From Protonemura montana (taxonomy: Eukaryota > Arthropoda > Insecta > Plecoptera > Nemouridae): a DNA stretch of 64,000 nt. Below the pieces are notes generated by a model, which was given only the letters and a program-made list of their open reading frames with translations, made no database searches and was not told where the DNA came from. Shown piece after piece: positions 1-12,700 of the stretch. The stretch lies in NCBI GenBank assembly GCA_947568835.1, contig OX387606.1:25180111-25244110 (forward strand), written 5' to 3'. The translations under genes and the position numbers were made by a program. Each line of letters opens with the position of its first letter. Positions within the stretch are counted from its first letter, which is position 1.

Positions 1-540
1 AGCAGTCAAGCTTTGAATTCGCACCCCTCTTTAAAATCAAGTACTTTCAATGGCTCATGGGTATAAATATATCTAAAATTATTATTTTTTCCGCTCTTGT
101 TGTCCTCCAAAATGCACTGTATTTTTGTACCTTCGATCTTTGCCCATGTTCAGGTCGTATTCCGTAGCTTTCTCCTCTCGTTCAACATTGCAAAGTGCCC
201 TTTCGGCCGGCATTGCCGCGATTGCACCTGGAAACGTGGCTAGAACGTTGCTTTTTTGTCTAACGGTGCAGATATAACTTTAAAATTTACATCATGCTTG
301 GATTGTAGAACATGAATAAAGAAACGCAGCGATCGCCGGCAACAATTGCTATGCACCACCGACCTTACAATGTAATGGCAGGTACATACATGCCTTTACA
401 ACGGAGAAAGGCACGTGTTAATATTAGTGGTGATTTCAATGCACTGCCTACATGCTACATGTCTGGCCAGTACGTGGTCGCGGCTCATTCTCCTTTTTTC
501 TGCAAAAAATTCAAATTTTTCCAAGAAACGTGATACATTT
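1..540. other. Unassigned non-coding stretch
   Basis: I see no exon, no splice-flanked reading frame and none of the repeat families found elsewhere in the window. The last ten or so bases (from 531) are one copy of the target-site duplication of the SINE composite that follows. It lies upstream of the first recognised exon of the Furrowed-like gene, so it is intergenic or first-intron sequence. Confidence 0.5.
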
Positions 541-1430
541 TATTATTAAAAACACTATAACCGTCTCAAAAATTGATGCCCAAACTGTCATTCTCATCAA
601 ATACACTAAAATCGTCTCAAAAAGCCAGTGTCCGAGTAGCTCAATGGTTATTTTTGAGACGGTTATAGTGTTAATAATAATAAAATACCCCGCGCATTGC
701 AAGCGTTTGCAATTTAAATCAGATTTCATCTAAATACAGCAACGAATCCAACGTCAAATTGGAGTTATTCGAGTTTGACAGGTTGTGACGTGATATAGCG
801 TCACTAGAATCAGAGTGACTGTGAGTATTCACAGCCTCTTGGTTCTACTCCTTGGAGATCTGTCATTCTCATCAAATACACTAAAATCATCTCAAAAAGC
901 CAGTGTCCAAGTAGCTCAATTGGTTAGAGCAACACCCGCGACAGTTGGAGATCGGGGTCCAAGTAGCTCAATTGGTTAGAGCAACACCCGCGACAGGTGG
1001 AGATCGGGGTCCAAGTAGCTCAATTGGTTAGAGCAACACCCGCGACAGGTGGAGATCGGAGTCCAAGTAGCTCAATTGGTTAGAGCAACACCCGTGACAG
1101 GTGGAGATCAGGGTCCAAGTAGCTCAATTGGTTAGAGCAACACCCACGACAGGTGGAGATCGGGGTCCAAGTAGCTCAATTGGTTAGAGCAACACCCGCG
1201 ACAGGTGGAGATCGGGGTCCAAGTAGCTCAATTGGTTAGAGCAACACCCGCGACAGGTGGAGATCGGGGTCCAAGTAGCTCAATTGGTTAGAGCAACACC
1301 CGCGACAGGTGGAGATCGGGGTTTCTAGTCCCCGTTTGGGCATCAATATTTGAGACGGTTATAGTGTTGATAATAATAAAATACCCCGCGCATTGCAAGC
1401 GTTTGCAATTTAAATCAGATTTCATCCGAA
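541..1430 (+). repeat. tRNA-derived SINE, composite copy with multimeric head
   Basis: The insertion begins with an inverted piece of the SINE tail (about 541-590), then a short head fragment, a first forward tail (about 649-731), the 5' region (about 732-905), eight head units and a second tail ending near 1430. The tail carries TTGAGACGGTTATAGTG and TGCAAGCGTTTGCA. The flanks share TGATACAT: 531-538 on the left and 1435-1442 on the right, each followed by a T-rich run. I read this as a target-site duplication, so the whole composite probably arrived as one LINE-driven insertion with an inverted 5' part. Confidence 0.8.
909..1324 (+). repeat. 52-bp tandem array of tRNA-head units (8 copies)
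   Basis: The unit runs from the tRNA-like acceptor start (GTCCAAG) through the D arm with an A-box-like TAGCTCAATTGG and the anticodon arm to the 5' strand of the T stem. Unit starts are spaced exactly 52 bp (for example 961, 1013, 1065 for the AAGTAG step). Only the last unit continues into a T-loop/B-box, here GGTTTCTAGTCC, which looks degraded by one inserted base. Confidence 0.92.
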
Positions 1431-2315
1431 CACTTGATACATATTTTTAAAATGTAGTGAACTGAATTTATGTTTCGGATTCTCCTCCGACGTCGAACGT
1501 ATAACTGTACACGCGCGGATGGAGAAAAGTGCGTTTAGAAATGTACGCAATGCGTGCAAGGTGCCTCGACAGGTTGGATTTCAATGGAGAACTTGACCCA
1601 AGTCCCGAGGCAGTTTGATGTTGACCACAATGCTCTGGCTATCGCACGAGATAGACATCTTTGCGTGAATCGTTTACCACCAGTAATAACAGCATGTGGT
1701 ACGTACTTGCTGAACAGTTCCGGAGATAATGGTAACGTTTGAGAAATGTCAATTATCATTACCTTTCACGGCAAATTATCGTCTCTCGCTGACCACATAA
1801 CGGTAAACGAAACTTTGCACTAGAGATTACTTCGAGTTATTTATTCAATCGTTTTGTCCACTTTTGGGTGGGAGCAGCGAACGAAGACTCAGATTCACTT
1901 CCCGGATAATTCCACTTCGTTAATTGTTTCTGTATTTGCTTTGTATCGAACAAATGGCTGAATTTGTTCAAAAGGAATTTCATGGATTTTTATGACTTAA
2001 AAAAAAAACATTCGAAAACTTTAAGCCTGGGTCTTCTTGGCTGTGAAACAAACCGATTTTCACATTTTTAATTTATTATTGTTGGAGCAACAGCTTATTT
2101 CCAAACTGAGCAAATATATTTGGAGATCCGAGTCCAACAGGTACAGGTACCAGTTTTAGCAGCATTTACCGGCACTTTTTTCAATATATTTGACAGTTTC
2201 TGAGCAGTTTTAACTGGTCTTCTTTTTGTAGGAAGAAGTTATTTTAATTTAGGACTGTCTCAGTTTAGAAAAGGATCATCATTTTTCTCGACTCGCTCAC
2301 CCCTCAAGGCGACAC
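1431..2315. other. Unassigned non-coding stretch
   Basis: No exon or repeat family is recognised. A 62-residue open frame at 1554-1742 has no splice or family support. Confidence 0.45.
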
Positions 2316-2905
2316 TTTAACGACGCACTGTTTTGACATCGGTCCGTGTGGCATTGGTCTTTGGCTTGATGGATATGTAGATGATGATGAGGATGATGAT
2401 GAAGCTAACCTAGCCTAGAAGGGAGGAGGGGAAACCCGGTGCCGGTACGTAGCCTACTCCTGTCGAAGACCAAGGGGACCACCGGCTTAACGTCCCTTCC
2501 GAAGGACGGTACAACGCGAACAACAGAATTCCTCCACAAATCCATGCTGTCGAGAGGTTGATAAGCAAGGCGAGTGAAGTTGCTGTCGAGAGGTTGATAA
2601 GCAAGGCGAGTGAAGTTGCTGTCGAGAGGTTGATAAGCAAGGCGAGTGAAGTTGCTGTCGAGAGGTTGATTAGCAAGGCGAGTGAAGTTGCTGTCGAGAG
2701 ATTGATAAGCAAGGCGAGTGAAGTTGCTGTCGAGAGATTGATAAGCAAGGCGAGTGAAGTTGGTGTGGAGAGGTTGATAAGCAAGGAGAGTGACGTTGGT
2801 GTCGAGAGGTTGATAAGCAAGGCGAGCCAAATCCAGTTCGCCCATCCAACACCTGACCCAGTGCAGTATTGCTCAACTTTGGCATCCTCACGAACGCGTC
2901 TAACT
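2316..2905 (-). repeat. 5S rRNA-derived SINE, body-amplified copy
   Basis: Read on the minus strand it has a degenerate 5S-like head (about 2840-2905, with a recognisable box C region), an amplified body (2546-2833), the conserved body (CCTTCGGAAGGGACG, about 2495-2512) and the 3' region ending at about 2316 with a GATGAT-rich run. The body matches the other 5S-SINE copies at 10.1, 14.0, 16.7, 45.1, 46.2, 51.4 and 54.2 kb. Unlike those, its tandem growth is in the body, not in the 91-bp head. Confidence 0.85.
2546..2833 (-). repeat. 36-bp tandem array inside a 5S-SINE (8 copies)
   Basis: The unit starts GCTGTCGAGAGGTTGATA and repeats every 36 bp (2546, 2582, 2618 and so on to 2798, the last unit partial or diverged). 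Because 36 is a multiple of three, all frames stay open here, which explains the overlapping 146-173 residue open frames on both strands. They are not genes. Confidence 0.93.
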
Positions 2906-5871
2906 GGTTGCCCAAACGCTTTGTTGAGCAACTCTGCCGTATTTCACCTGAACAATTTTATAGAGATGCTGTCAAAACATTTGACGTTCGATGCGCCATT
3001 TTGAAACTGCGTACCCTCGAACCAGAGTCAACGAATTCGTTGCACTTTTCAAATTATGTCCGTTACGCTTTCTTCGCGCCAGTCGCGCCACCGGCACAAT
3101 CAAAGATCTTAAATTTGGAAACAGCGTTCCGAGTAATTGGATCCATGTCAACATGGCGGAACCAAGTGTGGAACGAAGAGTCGAAAGATCTTTAAAAGAT
3201 CGACACTTACAGTTTATCTCACTTATCAATTCTGTTTTTCTCCCAGCATTGACTGTTAGTTTCTTCTTCTGAAGCCAAAGGTGACATTACCGTTTGTTGA
3301 GTCACATCTTATTGGAATCTAGCCGTAGTTTCTTCACAGGAAACATCGAAGAATACCACGAGAATTGAAGTGAAGAAACCAATAATTAAGTTCTCTTCGA
3401 ACTCTTCGGGACAGATTTCCGTGAGCCGAATATGACACCTAACGGCACAAATAAATTTCATTAGCAATTGTAATTAAATTACCTACTTAAATCGCATCGG
3501 AAGTAGTAAACACGAAGAGAGATTTCCACGGCGAAGAGAAATTAAAATGACGTTCGTTTTTTTGTCACGTTCTGCTATCAAATAGCTGTCTATCTAATTG
3601 CTTCTGTACAAGCTGTCTCGATACCTCTCCGACTCGACTATAATAAGGTATATACCTTCAGGTAGTACCTATATCTAAGTACTGCAGATAATGTTGTAAG
3701 TAGGCTAACAGTTAATCGTGATCTTCTTATAATACCTTACTCCAATCCCCACGATCGAGAGTGAGCTGTCTAGAAAATAAATACCTAATTACATTTTCAG
3801 TTTTGGAAAAAATCCACTATAGAAAAAACACCTCGACTCTAAATTAGACCAACCGCTGATCTGCGAATTGTTCTCCTATTTGGACTGCGTGATTTTTCTA
3901 TGTCATTGCAATTATTATTGCCGGTCCATTTTATTTTTTGACATGAAATTTTAAGATTGTGAATAAAACCTTTCTTTTTTTTGACACCGTTCACATTTCT
4001 CTGAGAGACACGTTTGTTTTGTGATTCGAATAGAACACGTTTAATTATATCTGATTCCACACTCGAACACAAGAGCGGGCTGTTGCAGCTGTCACTTCAA
4101 ATGTACGAATCGAGCATAAGATTCTCAAACAATTACAAACACTGGTTACTTTCTGCTGTAAGTATACTGTTTATTATTATCGATTGCCCGCAAGGAGCTC
4201 GAGACCCACGGTATCTATTTTTATAAATCAACATCATTTTAGAAAGTGCTTTGCTAATTGAATTCAAACTGTCACCATTTGTTGGCGATATTGAAACCCT
4301 CAGTTCCGCCAGTTTTCCAACTCAAGTAAAACCACGATGAACCCGCCATTATATAAAAGCAGTTTGTCCATTTTGTCTGAATCTATATGACTTATTTGAC
4401 CTTTCTTCTAAAATACAACATTGTCTTGTGTACTTCAAACTATTCCCCTACGATTTGTTCAGGTATAACTCACTTCATGGCAGCTTTTCAAATATAAATC
4501 AAAGTCCTGGTATCTGCCCACACGACAACCAATCGAGACGGATTTCATTCGAGGTTTACCTGAACGATACTCGTACATCGCAGCTTAATTAGCTAACAAA
4601 ATGGAGGAATAACTGGGATTTCTCTCACAGCTTTTGTGTCGGGAGACAAAACTCTGACGGATAAATTCACACGTACCGTGCGAGCAGTGAAACAAATGCC
4701 CACTGTCGGAGAGCAAAGCTAACTCCTACAACAGTAAAGTAATTTGCATCTGAACGCGGCGGCCTACTTCGAGGCATAGCCACTGGCCAACGGCCAGCGA
4801 AGATCTACAAACCACCGCCAACCTGGCTCAGCGCCTTCTCTACTCGAGAAAAGATTAAAGTTCAAACATAGGTTAGGTAAAGATCGTTGATCCAGCCCAC
4901 GCAAGCTCAATTAATATTACATTACTGTAACTTATATTGCAGGTAATTTTCATTTAAAACAACCATTATCTGTTTTTCAGCTGCTTTTGCAAACAGGAAG
5001 TGGTATTTAAATAAGATTTTTTTCAATTTTCTTTGTGCTAAAGACTTTTTTTTTTTTTAATTTTCCGGCTGACACGCATTGCTTCCGACTCTCGTGGGCT
5101 TTGAAACGAAAGACCTGTGTTTTGCTCCCGGATATTCGAAAGCTGCTTCCTGTGAAACTTGTTTCTTTCCAACAATGCTTCTCGCGAAGAATCGGTGGCC
5201 CATCAAGTAGGAGCCAACAAACCAGAAACACAGAGGCGTTGCTCTGGACTGGAGAGGAAAGTCAAAGAAAATAACCACAAGAAATCCAATTAAAAGAAAC
5301 CTAGCGATATTCAGGCAAAAACGAACCTCAAATCTATTTAAGAATAGAAGAGACAGTAGTTTTGTCGTTCGTGCATAAAAAGTAGGGTCTTTTAAGTAAT
5401 TTTGTTTGTATAAAAACAAGTAGCCTACACCTTGAAGCTTTGCATGGAACATTTTAAACGTTCTCGAATAAGGTGAAGGGCTGGGACCGCTTTGTTGTGT
5501 TTTTCATCTCACATGAGTGCTTATAAAAGTGGTCCATTGCGCTGCAGGCCAAGATCAATTAGCATGCAAATAACACATGCGTGCACGCATGCAAATAACG
5601 CATGCGTGCACGCTATGCGTACGGTAGGCAAGTCGAGATCATATCTTCGGTAGCACATGCGAGACTGGGTTGAAGTTCCCTGAACTCCCTATGCGTTCCC
5701 ACGGTCCTCGTATCAACCATTCAGGACTTCTTTACGTTTTAGTCGGCCAATAAAACCGTCCTGGATGAATCCCAAGCACATCGACAGCCAGGACTTGCTT
5801 TCTACAACCTGCAAGTCCCATCAAATGGAGAAACTGGTCATTGTAATCGGACAAAGACTCTAACAAAAACT
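2906..5871. other. Unassigned non-coding stretch upstream of the first recognised exon
   Basis: I searched for an ATG followed by a hydrophobic stretch and a phase-1 donor, which would be the missing signal-peptide exon of the Furrowed-like gene, and found no convincing case. A good donor-like site at about 4158 (CTGTAAGTAT) follows a short frame without a signal-peptide profile. A GCATGCAAATAACGCATGCG-type duplication lies near 5560-5610. No known repeat family is seen. Confidence 0.45.
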
Positions 5872-6135
5872 ATTTCAAATGGGTTTTGAATGCTAAGTGA
5901 TGAACAACTAAATTTCCCGACGTTTCGTAACTTGTACCTGTTACTTCTTCAAGGGTTAGAGCAGTTAGGGTTAATCAGGACTGCTCTTACCCTTGATAAA
6001 GTAACAGGTACAAGTTACAAAACGTTGGGAAATTTAGTTGTTCTTCACGTAGCATTCAAAACCCAGTTGAAATAGTTTTTGTTAAAACTAGTGCTAAGTT
6101 TACATCAAGTAGACATGAGTCTAAAAACCATCATA
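5872..6135. repeat. Dispersed hairpin element, inverted pair (copy A)
   Basis: Two copies of the same 3' segment lie head to head: about 5872-5966 reads in minus orientation and about 5978-6135 in plus. Both contain CAACTAAATTTCCC or its complement and the hairpin GTAAC-AGGTACAA-GTTAC. It belongs to the family also seen at 11.0, 12.2, 22.1, 26.5, 27.1, 29.1 and 31.1 kb. Confidence 0.85.
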
Positions 6136-6642
6136 GGCAAAGACTCATCTACTGCGTTCTGAATCTGGCTGGTGTAAGTTGAGAATCATCCTCCTCGTGT
6201 AGTCATCGTGGAAGAACACCTGTTACCTGCAGAAATAACTCTGCGGGGGTAAATCGGGGTCTTCCAACAGGAAGAAGATTGTTTGAGACGCTTCCCAAAT
6301 AACTTGCAAGTCCATCCAGGAGCACCTTCAATGCCAGAGAAAAATTAAAGAATGCCCTTTATTCTATAGCGTTCTGTATTGTAGCAATTGTTGCATTCAA
6401 TTTTTTGAAAACGGTATCACAAACTATAAAAAAATAGTTTGATGGTTTGATGCTATGATGTGTTTTTTGGATCGTCGAAACGTCAAGACTTGAGACCCTT
6501 TCGAGGGCCACAAACCTCTTCAATGCAGAACATATCTCAAAAACACATATCAAAAAATATATTGGCTACATTTTCCTGTAATTTCCGCACTTTTTTGAGC
6601 AATGGCATCATCCTGAGCTCACGCATCGCCCCTCTGTTCCAG
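6136..6642. other. Non-coding sequence before the first recognised exon
   Basis: It ends in the acceptor TCTGTTCCAG at 6633-6642. No other feature is recognised. Confidence 0.5.
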
Positions 6643-6766
6643 GCGGACCTTGCGGTCATCCAGCCGTCCCAGTAAACGCGCGGGTTTCACTACCTGACTC
6701 CCCCATCGAACTACCACCAGGTACCACTGCCGCCTACACCTGCGATCGAGGCTACGAACTCTTCGG
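6643..6766 (+). CDS. fw: fw exon: sushi 1, N-terminal half
   Basis: The acceptor is TCTGTTCCAG and the donor GGGTAAGTG. It enters in phase 1 and encodes GPCGHPAVPV through AAYTCDRGYELF, the first two cysteines of a sushi domain. The exon stops after two bases of a glycine codon (phase 2), so this sushi domain, unlike the others, is split by an intron. Confidence 0.85.
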
Positions 6767-9700
6767 GTAAGTGCGTCAATGCACTGCAATTGGCAGTGAA
6801 AGAAGAACGACCACACCTATCTCCTTGCCGCGCGAAGCCACAACCCAAAGCGCCTTGAAAGAGAAACAATGCACATTCCAATTCGCGACAACGCTAAAAA
6901 ATAACTCAGCAAGGTTCTAATTAGATATTTATTACTACTTTTATACGGCGCTAATCGGTGGTCGTTTTATAAATAAATTACTGTATTCTAACGAAAGTTT
7001 TCTGAACTAATTAATATCCGGAAGAGAGCAATTGTTTTTTTTTTTTTTTGGCGAAATCATTCTGTTCACGGATTTTCAAGTCACGGTGACGCCATAGTTT
7101 ATTTAGATTTGAGGCGGTTTGAAAAACTTAGATATCAATCTCACCGAATTGATGAATTGCAACACGGAGGGCCCTTTTTGAGCCTCTAGTAACTCACAAA
7201 AGTTTGGTATGGCAAACCAATACCAACTGTTTTTACATTTCAAGCGCCAGAATAATTTGGTTAACTTCAGATAAGATACAATCTCAGCTGGACTCAGCTC
7301 CTTTCTGCAAATTCAAACGGTTTCGCATGCAGAATTGCGATTACAATGCGAAGAAACTGCAAAACTAGTTACCCTAATCAATTAGTGCGCTCTGAAATCT
7401 GAAATATTTAAACAATTTCGGTTACAAACTCTGATAGTTTCCTTTCTCATTTGCTTTTCACAGAAGTGCATCGGTGACATGCAGTTCTACTGGCATCTGG
7501 CAGGGAGAGCTACCTTATTGCGGTAAGTGATATTCCCCCACAAGTCTTGTGCCCGGCATCGTCTGGTTCGTGGTCTGGCATCGTCTGGCGCTATCAGCCA
7601 GCCGTGTAAGACATGCTAGAGCGGCTACAAGTTTATCGCATGCCGACAAGAACGGAAGTGACGTCACTGATGAGTCGGTCTTGACTAGAGCTTCCGGTGC
7701 AAGCCGGTCGACAGACCGTGATGCATCTTGCACCAAAAGCTCGACTTTTCCTTTGAAAAGCAGACGCAATTTGCCTTTCTTTTGTAATTGTTCAGTTGGA
7801 GGTGCATTGAAATCTTCTTCGTTCACACGATCGCAGTGGATCCACTGATCTAGATTGCGGTTGCATAGACGGACTCTGAAGCCAAGGTCGCCATCTTGAG
7901 AGTCTCTGATCTTTAGTCTTAAAGATGTTCTACTATTTTTTAAGTTTCTATCGGTAGATATCGTTGTTTTATTATTTTTCAACCTAGTAGTGATCGAAAT
8001 TGGACTTCAAATATATGGAAACCTCCCATTTGGCCCTACACGTCGCCAGCAATGGATTGCCTGACTTCAATTTTGATCAGCTGACTGGATCATATGCTCT
8101 ATCCAGGTTATTTGAGATCAGCTGGCTGGATCCTATGCTCTATCCAGGTTATTTGAGATCAGCTGGCTGGATCATATGCTCTATCCAGGTTATTTGAGAT
8201 CAGCTGGCTGGATCCCATGCTCTATCCAGGTTATTTGAGATCAGCTGACTGGATCCTATGCTCTATCCAGGTTATTTAAGATCAGCTGGCTGGATCCTAT
8301 GCTCTATCCAGGTTATTTGAGATCAGCTGGCTGGATCCCATGCTCTATCCAGGTTATTTGAGATCAGCTGACTGGATCCTATGTTCTATCCAGGTTATTT
8401 GAGATCAGCTGGCTGGATCCTATGCTCTATCCAGGTTATTTGAGATCAGCTGGCTGGATCCTATGCTCTATCCAGGTTATTTGAGATCAACTGGCTGGAT
8501 CCTATGTTCTATCCATGTTATTTGAGATCAGCTGGCTGGATCCTATGTTCTATCCAGGTTATTTGAGATCAGCTGGCTGGATGCTATGTTCTATCCATGT
8601 TATTTGAGATCAGCTGGCTGGATCCTATGCTCTATCCAGGTTATTTGAGATCAGCTGGCTGGATCCTATGCTCTATCCAGGTTTTTTGAGATCAGCTGTC
8701 TGGATCTGAACTAGACTACGCACCAAATCACGACTGTTTTTTTTTTCACACAACAATCCATCAAAATACATTAGAAGTATTTAATTATCGTTGATTAATT
8801 TGTGTCCTGTGGCTCAACCTTGACACTTGTCCTCAGTCTCGGGCAATTGCTTGTGGCTCGTGAATACTTATCAAGCAATTGGGATAATTACTTCCAAAAC
8901 ATCGGAAACCCTAAGAGCGGTCAATTTCGAGCGGTCGTTTTCGAAGATGTTTTATTGATGTATTTTGACTAGACTTGAAACATGCATTAGCTGTCATTAT
9001 AAAGGTCCATGAATCATTTTAACCTTGGTTCATGTCGCCGCTCACAGCCGAGGTGGAGCCATATGAGGCACCCATACCTTAGTTTGGTCCTCAAAATACC
9101 TTGCATTAATATCAAAATACCTTGCATTGGTATCAAAATACCTTGCATTGGTATCAAAATACCTTGCATTGGTATCAAAATACCTTGCATTGGTATCAAA
9201 ATACCATGCATTGGTATCAAAATACCTTGCATTGGTATCAAAATACCTTGCATTGGTATCAAAATACCTTGCATTGGTATCAAAATACCATGCATTGGTA
9301 TCAAAATACCTTGCATTGGTATCAAAATACCTTGCATTGGTATCAAAATACCTTGCATTGGTATCAAAATACCTTGCATTGGTATCAAAATACCTTGCAT
9401 TGGTATCAAAATACCATGCATTGGTATCAAAATACCATGCATTGGTATCAAAATACCTTGCATTGGTATCAAAATACCTTGCATTGGTATCAAAATACCT
9501 TGCATTGGTATCAAAATACCTTGCATTGGTATCAAAATACCTTGCATTGGTGTCAAAATACCTTGCATTGGTGTCATAACACTTTTTGTTTGGTATCAAA
9601 ATACCTTACAGTGATCTGGAATCTTATGTAGTGCAATTCATCTTGCAATACGTAGGTAAAGTACCAACAATTTTGAGTCATCACTCACCGTGACGGGGCG

Positions 9701-12700
9701 AATTATCACCTTCTTTCAATCGTTTTATTTCTGTAATTACAACTTTATCATCATCACACTAACACTAGACGAATCTTTTTTCACGGATATAGTTTTCACC
9801 AACGCTTCGGTGAATTCGTCCAATTATACTTTTCAGTTTTAATTTTAATAATTGTTGAATAGAAAGGTTTTTATACCTATATATGGGATCACTTCCAAAC
9901 CGTGTCCAAGCTTTTTCAACAACAAAAGTCAGATTTTCTCACAACTTTCATTGAGAAGCAATTGGTCGACTTGTAGGCAACTAAACTTAGACTTAGACCG
10001 CTATTATCATGAAAAGCAAAGCTAATTAGACATTGACTGGTGTTGAATATGAATGCATTCCTGTTCGGGAGAGAGGTTGGAGGGATAAAAGTTAAGCAAC
10101 ACTGCGCTGGGTCAGGTATTGGATGTGTGACCATCATACACATGACCAGTTCTGTTTGGGAGAGAGGTTGGAGGGATAAAAGTTAAGCAACACTGCGCTG
10201 GGTCAGGTATTGGATGTGTGACCATCATACACATGACCAGTTCTGTTCGGGAGAGAGGTCGGAGGGATGAAAGTTAAGCAACACTACGCTGGGTCAGGTA
10301 TTGGATGGATGACCATCATACACATGACCAGTTCTGTTCGGGAGAGAGGTTGGAGGGATGAAAGTTAAGCAACACTGCGCTGGGTCAGGTATTGGATGGG
10401 TGACTATCATACACATGACCAGTTCTGTTCGGGAGAGAGGTTGGAGGGATGAAAGTTAAGCAGCACTGCGCTGGGTCAGGTATTGGATGGGTGACCATCA
10501 TACACATGACCAGTTCTGTTTGGGAGAGAGATTGGAGGGATGAAAGTTAGTACAGCAACTTCACTCGCCTTGCTTATCAACCTCTCGACAGCATGGATTT
10601 GTGGAGGAATCCTGTTGTTCGAGTTGTACCGTCCTTCGGAAGGGACGTTAAGCCGGTGGTCCCCTTGGTCTTCGACAGGAGTAGGCTACGTGCCGACACC
10701 AGGTTTCCCCTCCTCCCTTCTAGGCTAGGTTAGGTTCCTCATCATTCACTCATTCACCGACGCCATTAGACCAGTGCCGCATGACCAGATGTCAAAACAG
10801 TGCGTCGTTAAACACCACAAATAATAATAATGAATGCATTTGATGGCCATTATACCAACAATGTGATGTTCAGGATCAATCTGATATCACTATGCACATT
10901 GTTGTTTCAATCCGATCGCGATTCGACCTGGAAAGTAAACCAGTTCAATATCGATGTCAGCGCTCTCTGTCCAAGGATAAGTAAACTAAGTGCAGAGGAT
11001 TTTGTTCTCAATGTCTCCAGGATTTTATTTCAGAAAATACAAAATACATTAGTTTTTGAGTTATTGACCCTGATTATTTTATTTAGATGCATTTAGGAAG
11101 CTTTTTTGTTATTGGAAAATTGTCAGGACTGCTCTTACCCTTGATAAAGTAACAGGTACAAGTTACAAAACGTTGGGAAATTTAGTTGTTCTTCACTAAG
11201 CATTCAAAAACCAGTTGAAATAGTTTTTGTTAAAACAAGTGCTAAGTTTACATCAAGCAGACATGAGTCTGGAAACTATCAAAAGTGCAGAGAAATTCTT
11301 GCAGTTGTCTTAGCTCGCCTTCCGTTGGAACATTTATTCACGACATCTTTTATTTATCTTGTTTTGCCAAAGGACAAGTTTGAGTGCAGGAATTATACTT
11401 TCTAATGCAGTAAACCCACGTTCAGAGCTACCTTCATGTGTAGAAATTATTCTAATGGCGGTTGTTTCTCAAAGCACGGCCACACGAAAATGTGATCAGA
11501 ACCCAAGTAAAGCGTACAGTACCTATTTCAATTATTTTTACCCGCCATTACAGACCAAGAAATAGCCTCGTGATGCAAAATATCATTGAAAACGTTGTTC
11601 AATTGGCGCTCGTGTGGATTCAAGCAAAACCAATTACCGATGCTAATTTACTAACTATTTGCACACTATACAAGTTATATCACGATCTTTGAAAAAACGT
11701 TTTTTTTTTATAAAAAACCAATTCTTCCCACGTATAACAATTTTTCTATGGTTTACGATTGAGTATTACAATGCGAGCTCCCAACAATGCTCTCGCTATT
11801 TGCGTGATATGAATCTAGATTCTGTGGGGAAAATATACTTCACATGGCAGACTTAGCTATGTCATTATTTTCAATTAAAAGCTAGCACGTGAATGGTAAT
11901 TAATCTGACATAATTTGTGGGCTAGTAGTCGCATGCATGTCATGACCACGACCTGTTGTTCCTTGTAATTCATTGTGTATCGTCCACATTGTCGTCAGCT
12001 AATTTTCTGAGTGCATCTATCTTTAGTCAGGTAAGAAACTCAGCGAACAACCTTGAAGATTCTGTTTTTCCTTTAGTTAAACGTAGGTATCTCTGATTAT
12101 AGGGGCCCGTTACGCATATCCTTTGGCTGCCATTTGCGGTAACCAAAGCCAAAAAAAACATCCTGGTGATCATGATGGTTCTTAGACTCATGTCTACTTG
12201 ATCTAAACTTAGCAGAAGTTTTAACAAAAACTATTTCAACTGGGTTTTGAATGCTAAGTAAAGGGCTACTAAACTTCCCGACATTTTGTAACATATACTA
12301 GTTACTTCTTCAAGGGTTAGAGCAGTCCTGACAATTTTCCAATAACAAAAGAACCACATAAAATTATAACAATTACCAAGTTCAAGCTTCCTAAATGCAT
12401 CTAAATAAAATAATCAGGGTCAATAACTTAAAAACTAATGTATTTTGTATTTTCTGAAATAAGAACTCGAACACATTGGCGTTTTTTAACTAACTACCAC
12501 TGTGTAGGGAAAAAACGCCAATTTTTCAAGGTTGTCCTAACGTTATATGATAAAAATCCTAAAATTCTAAAAATCCTGGCGATCATCTTTGCTAAGATTC
12601 TAGACAAAGGAACGCAATCATAGAAATGCGAATCTTTGTTTTTACCCCGAGGCATCGTGTAAGCAAGTTACAATAACAAAATTCCGTTTTTTCTTTGGAC

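Noticed and set aside
909-1324. Cluster of tRNA genes
   Set aside because: Units lack the T arm and 3' acceptor strand, all carry the same head, and they join a SINE tail; only the last unit looks like a complete tRNA fold, with an atypical anticodon loop.
2405-3004. Frames of 146-173 residues with 12-residue repeats
   Set aside because: They result from the 36-bp array in a 5S-SINE, again a multiple of three.
7515-7982. 155-residue minus-strand gene
   Set aside because: It overlaps a well-supported splice donor of sushi 1, resembles no family I know and has no splice or promoter support.
8075-8706. CRISPR-like array
   Set aside because: There are no unique spacers; the entire 41-bp unit repeats, in eukaryotic intron sequence.
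9009-9631. Five overlapping open frames of 150-201 residues on both strands
   Set aside because: The 21-bp period is a multiple of three, so every frame stays open across the array.
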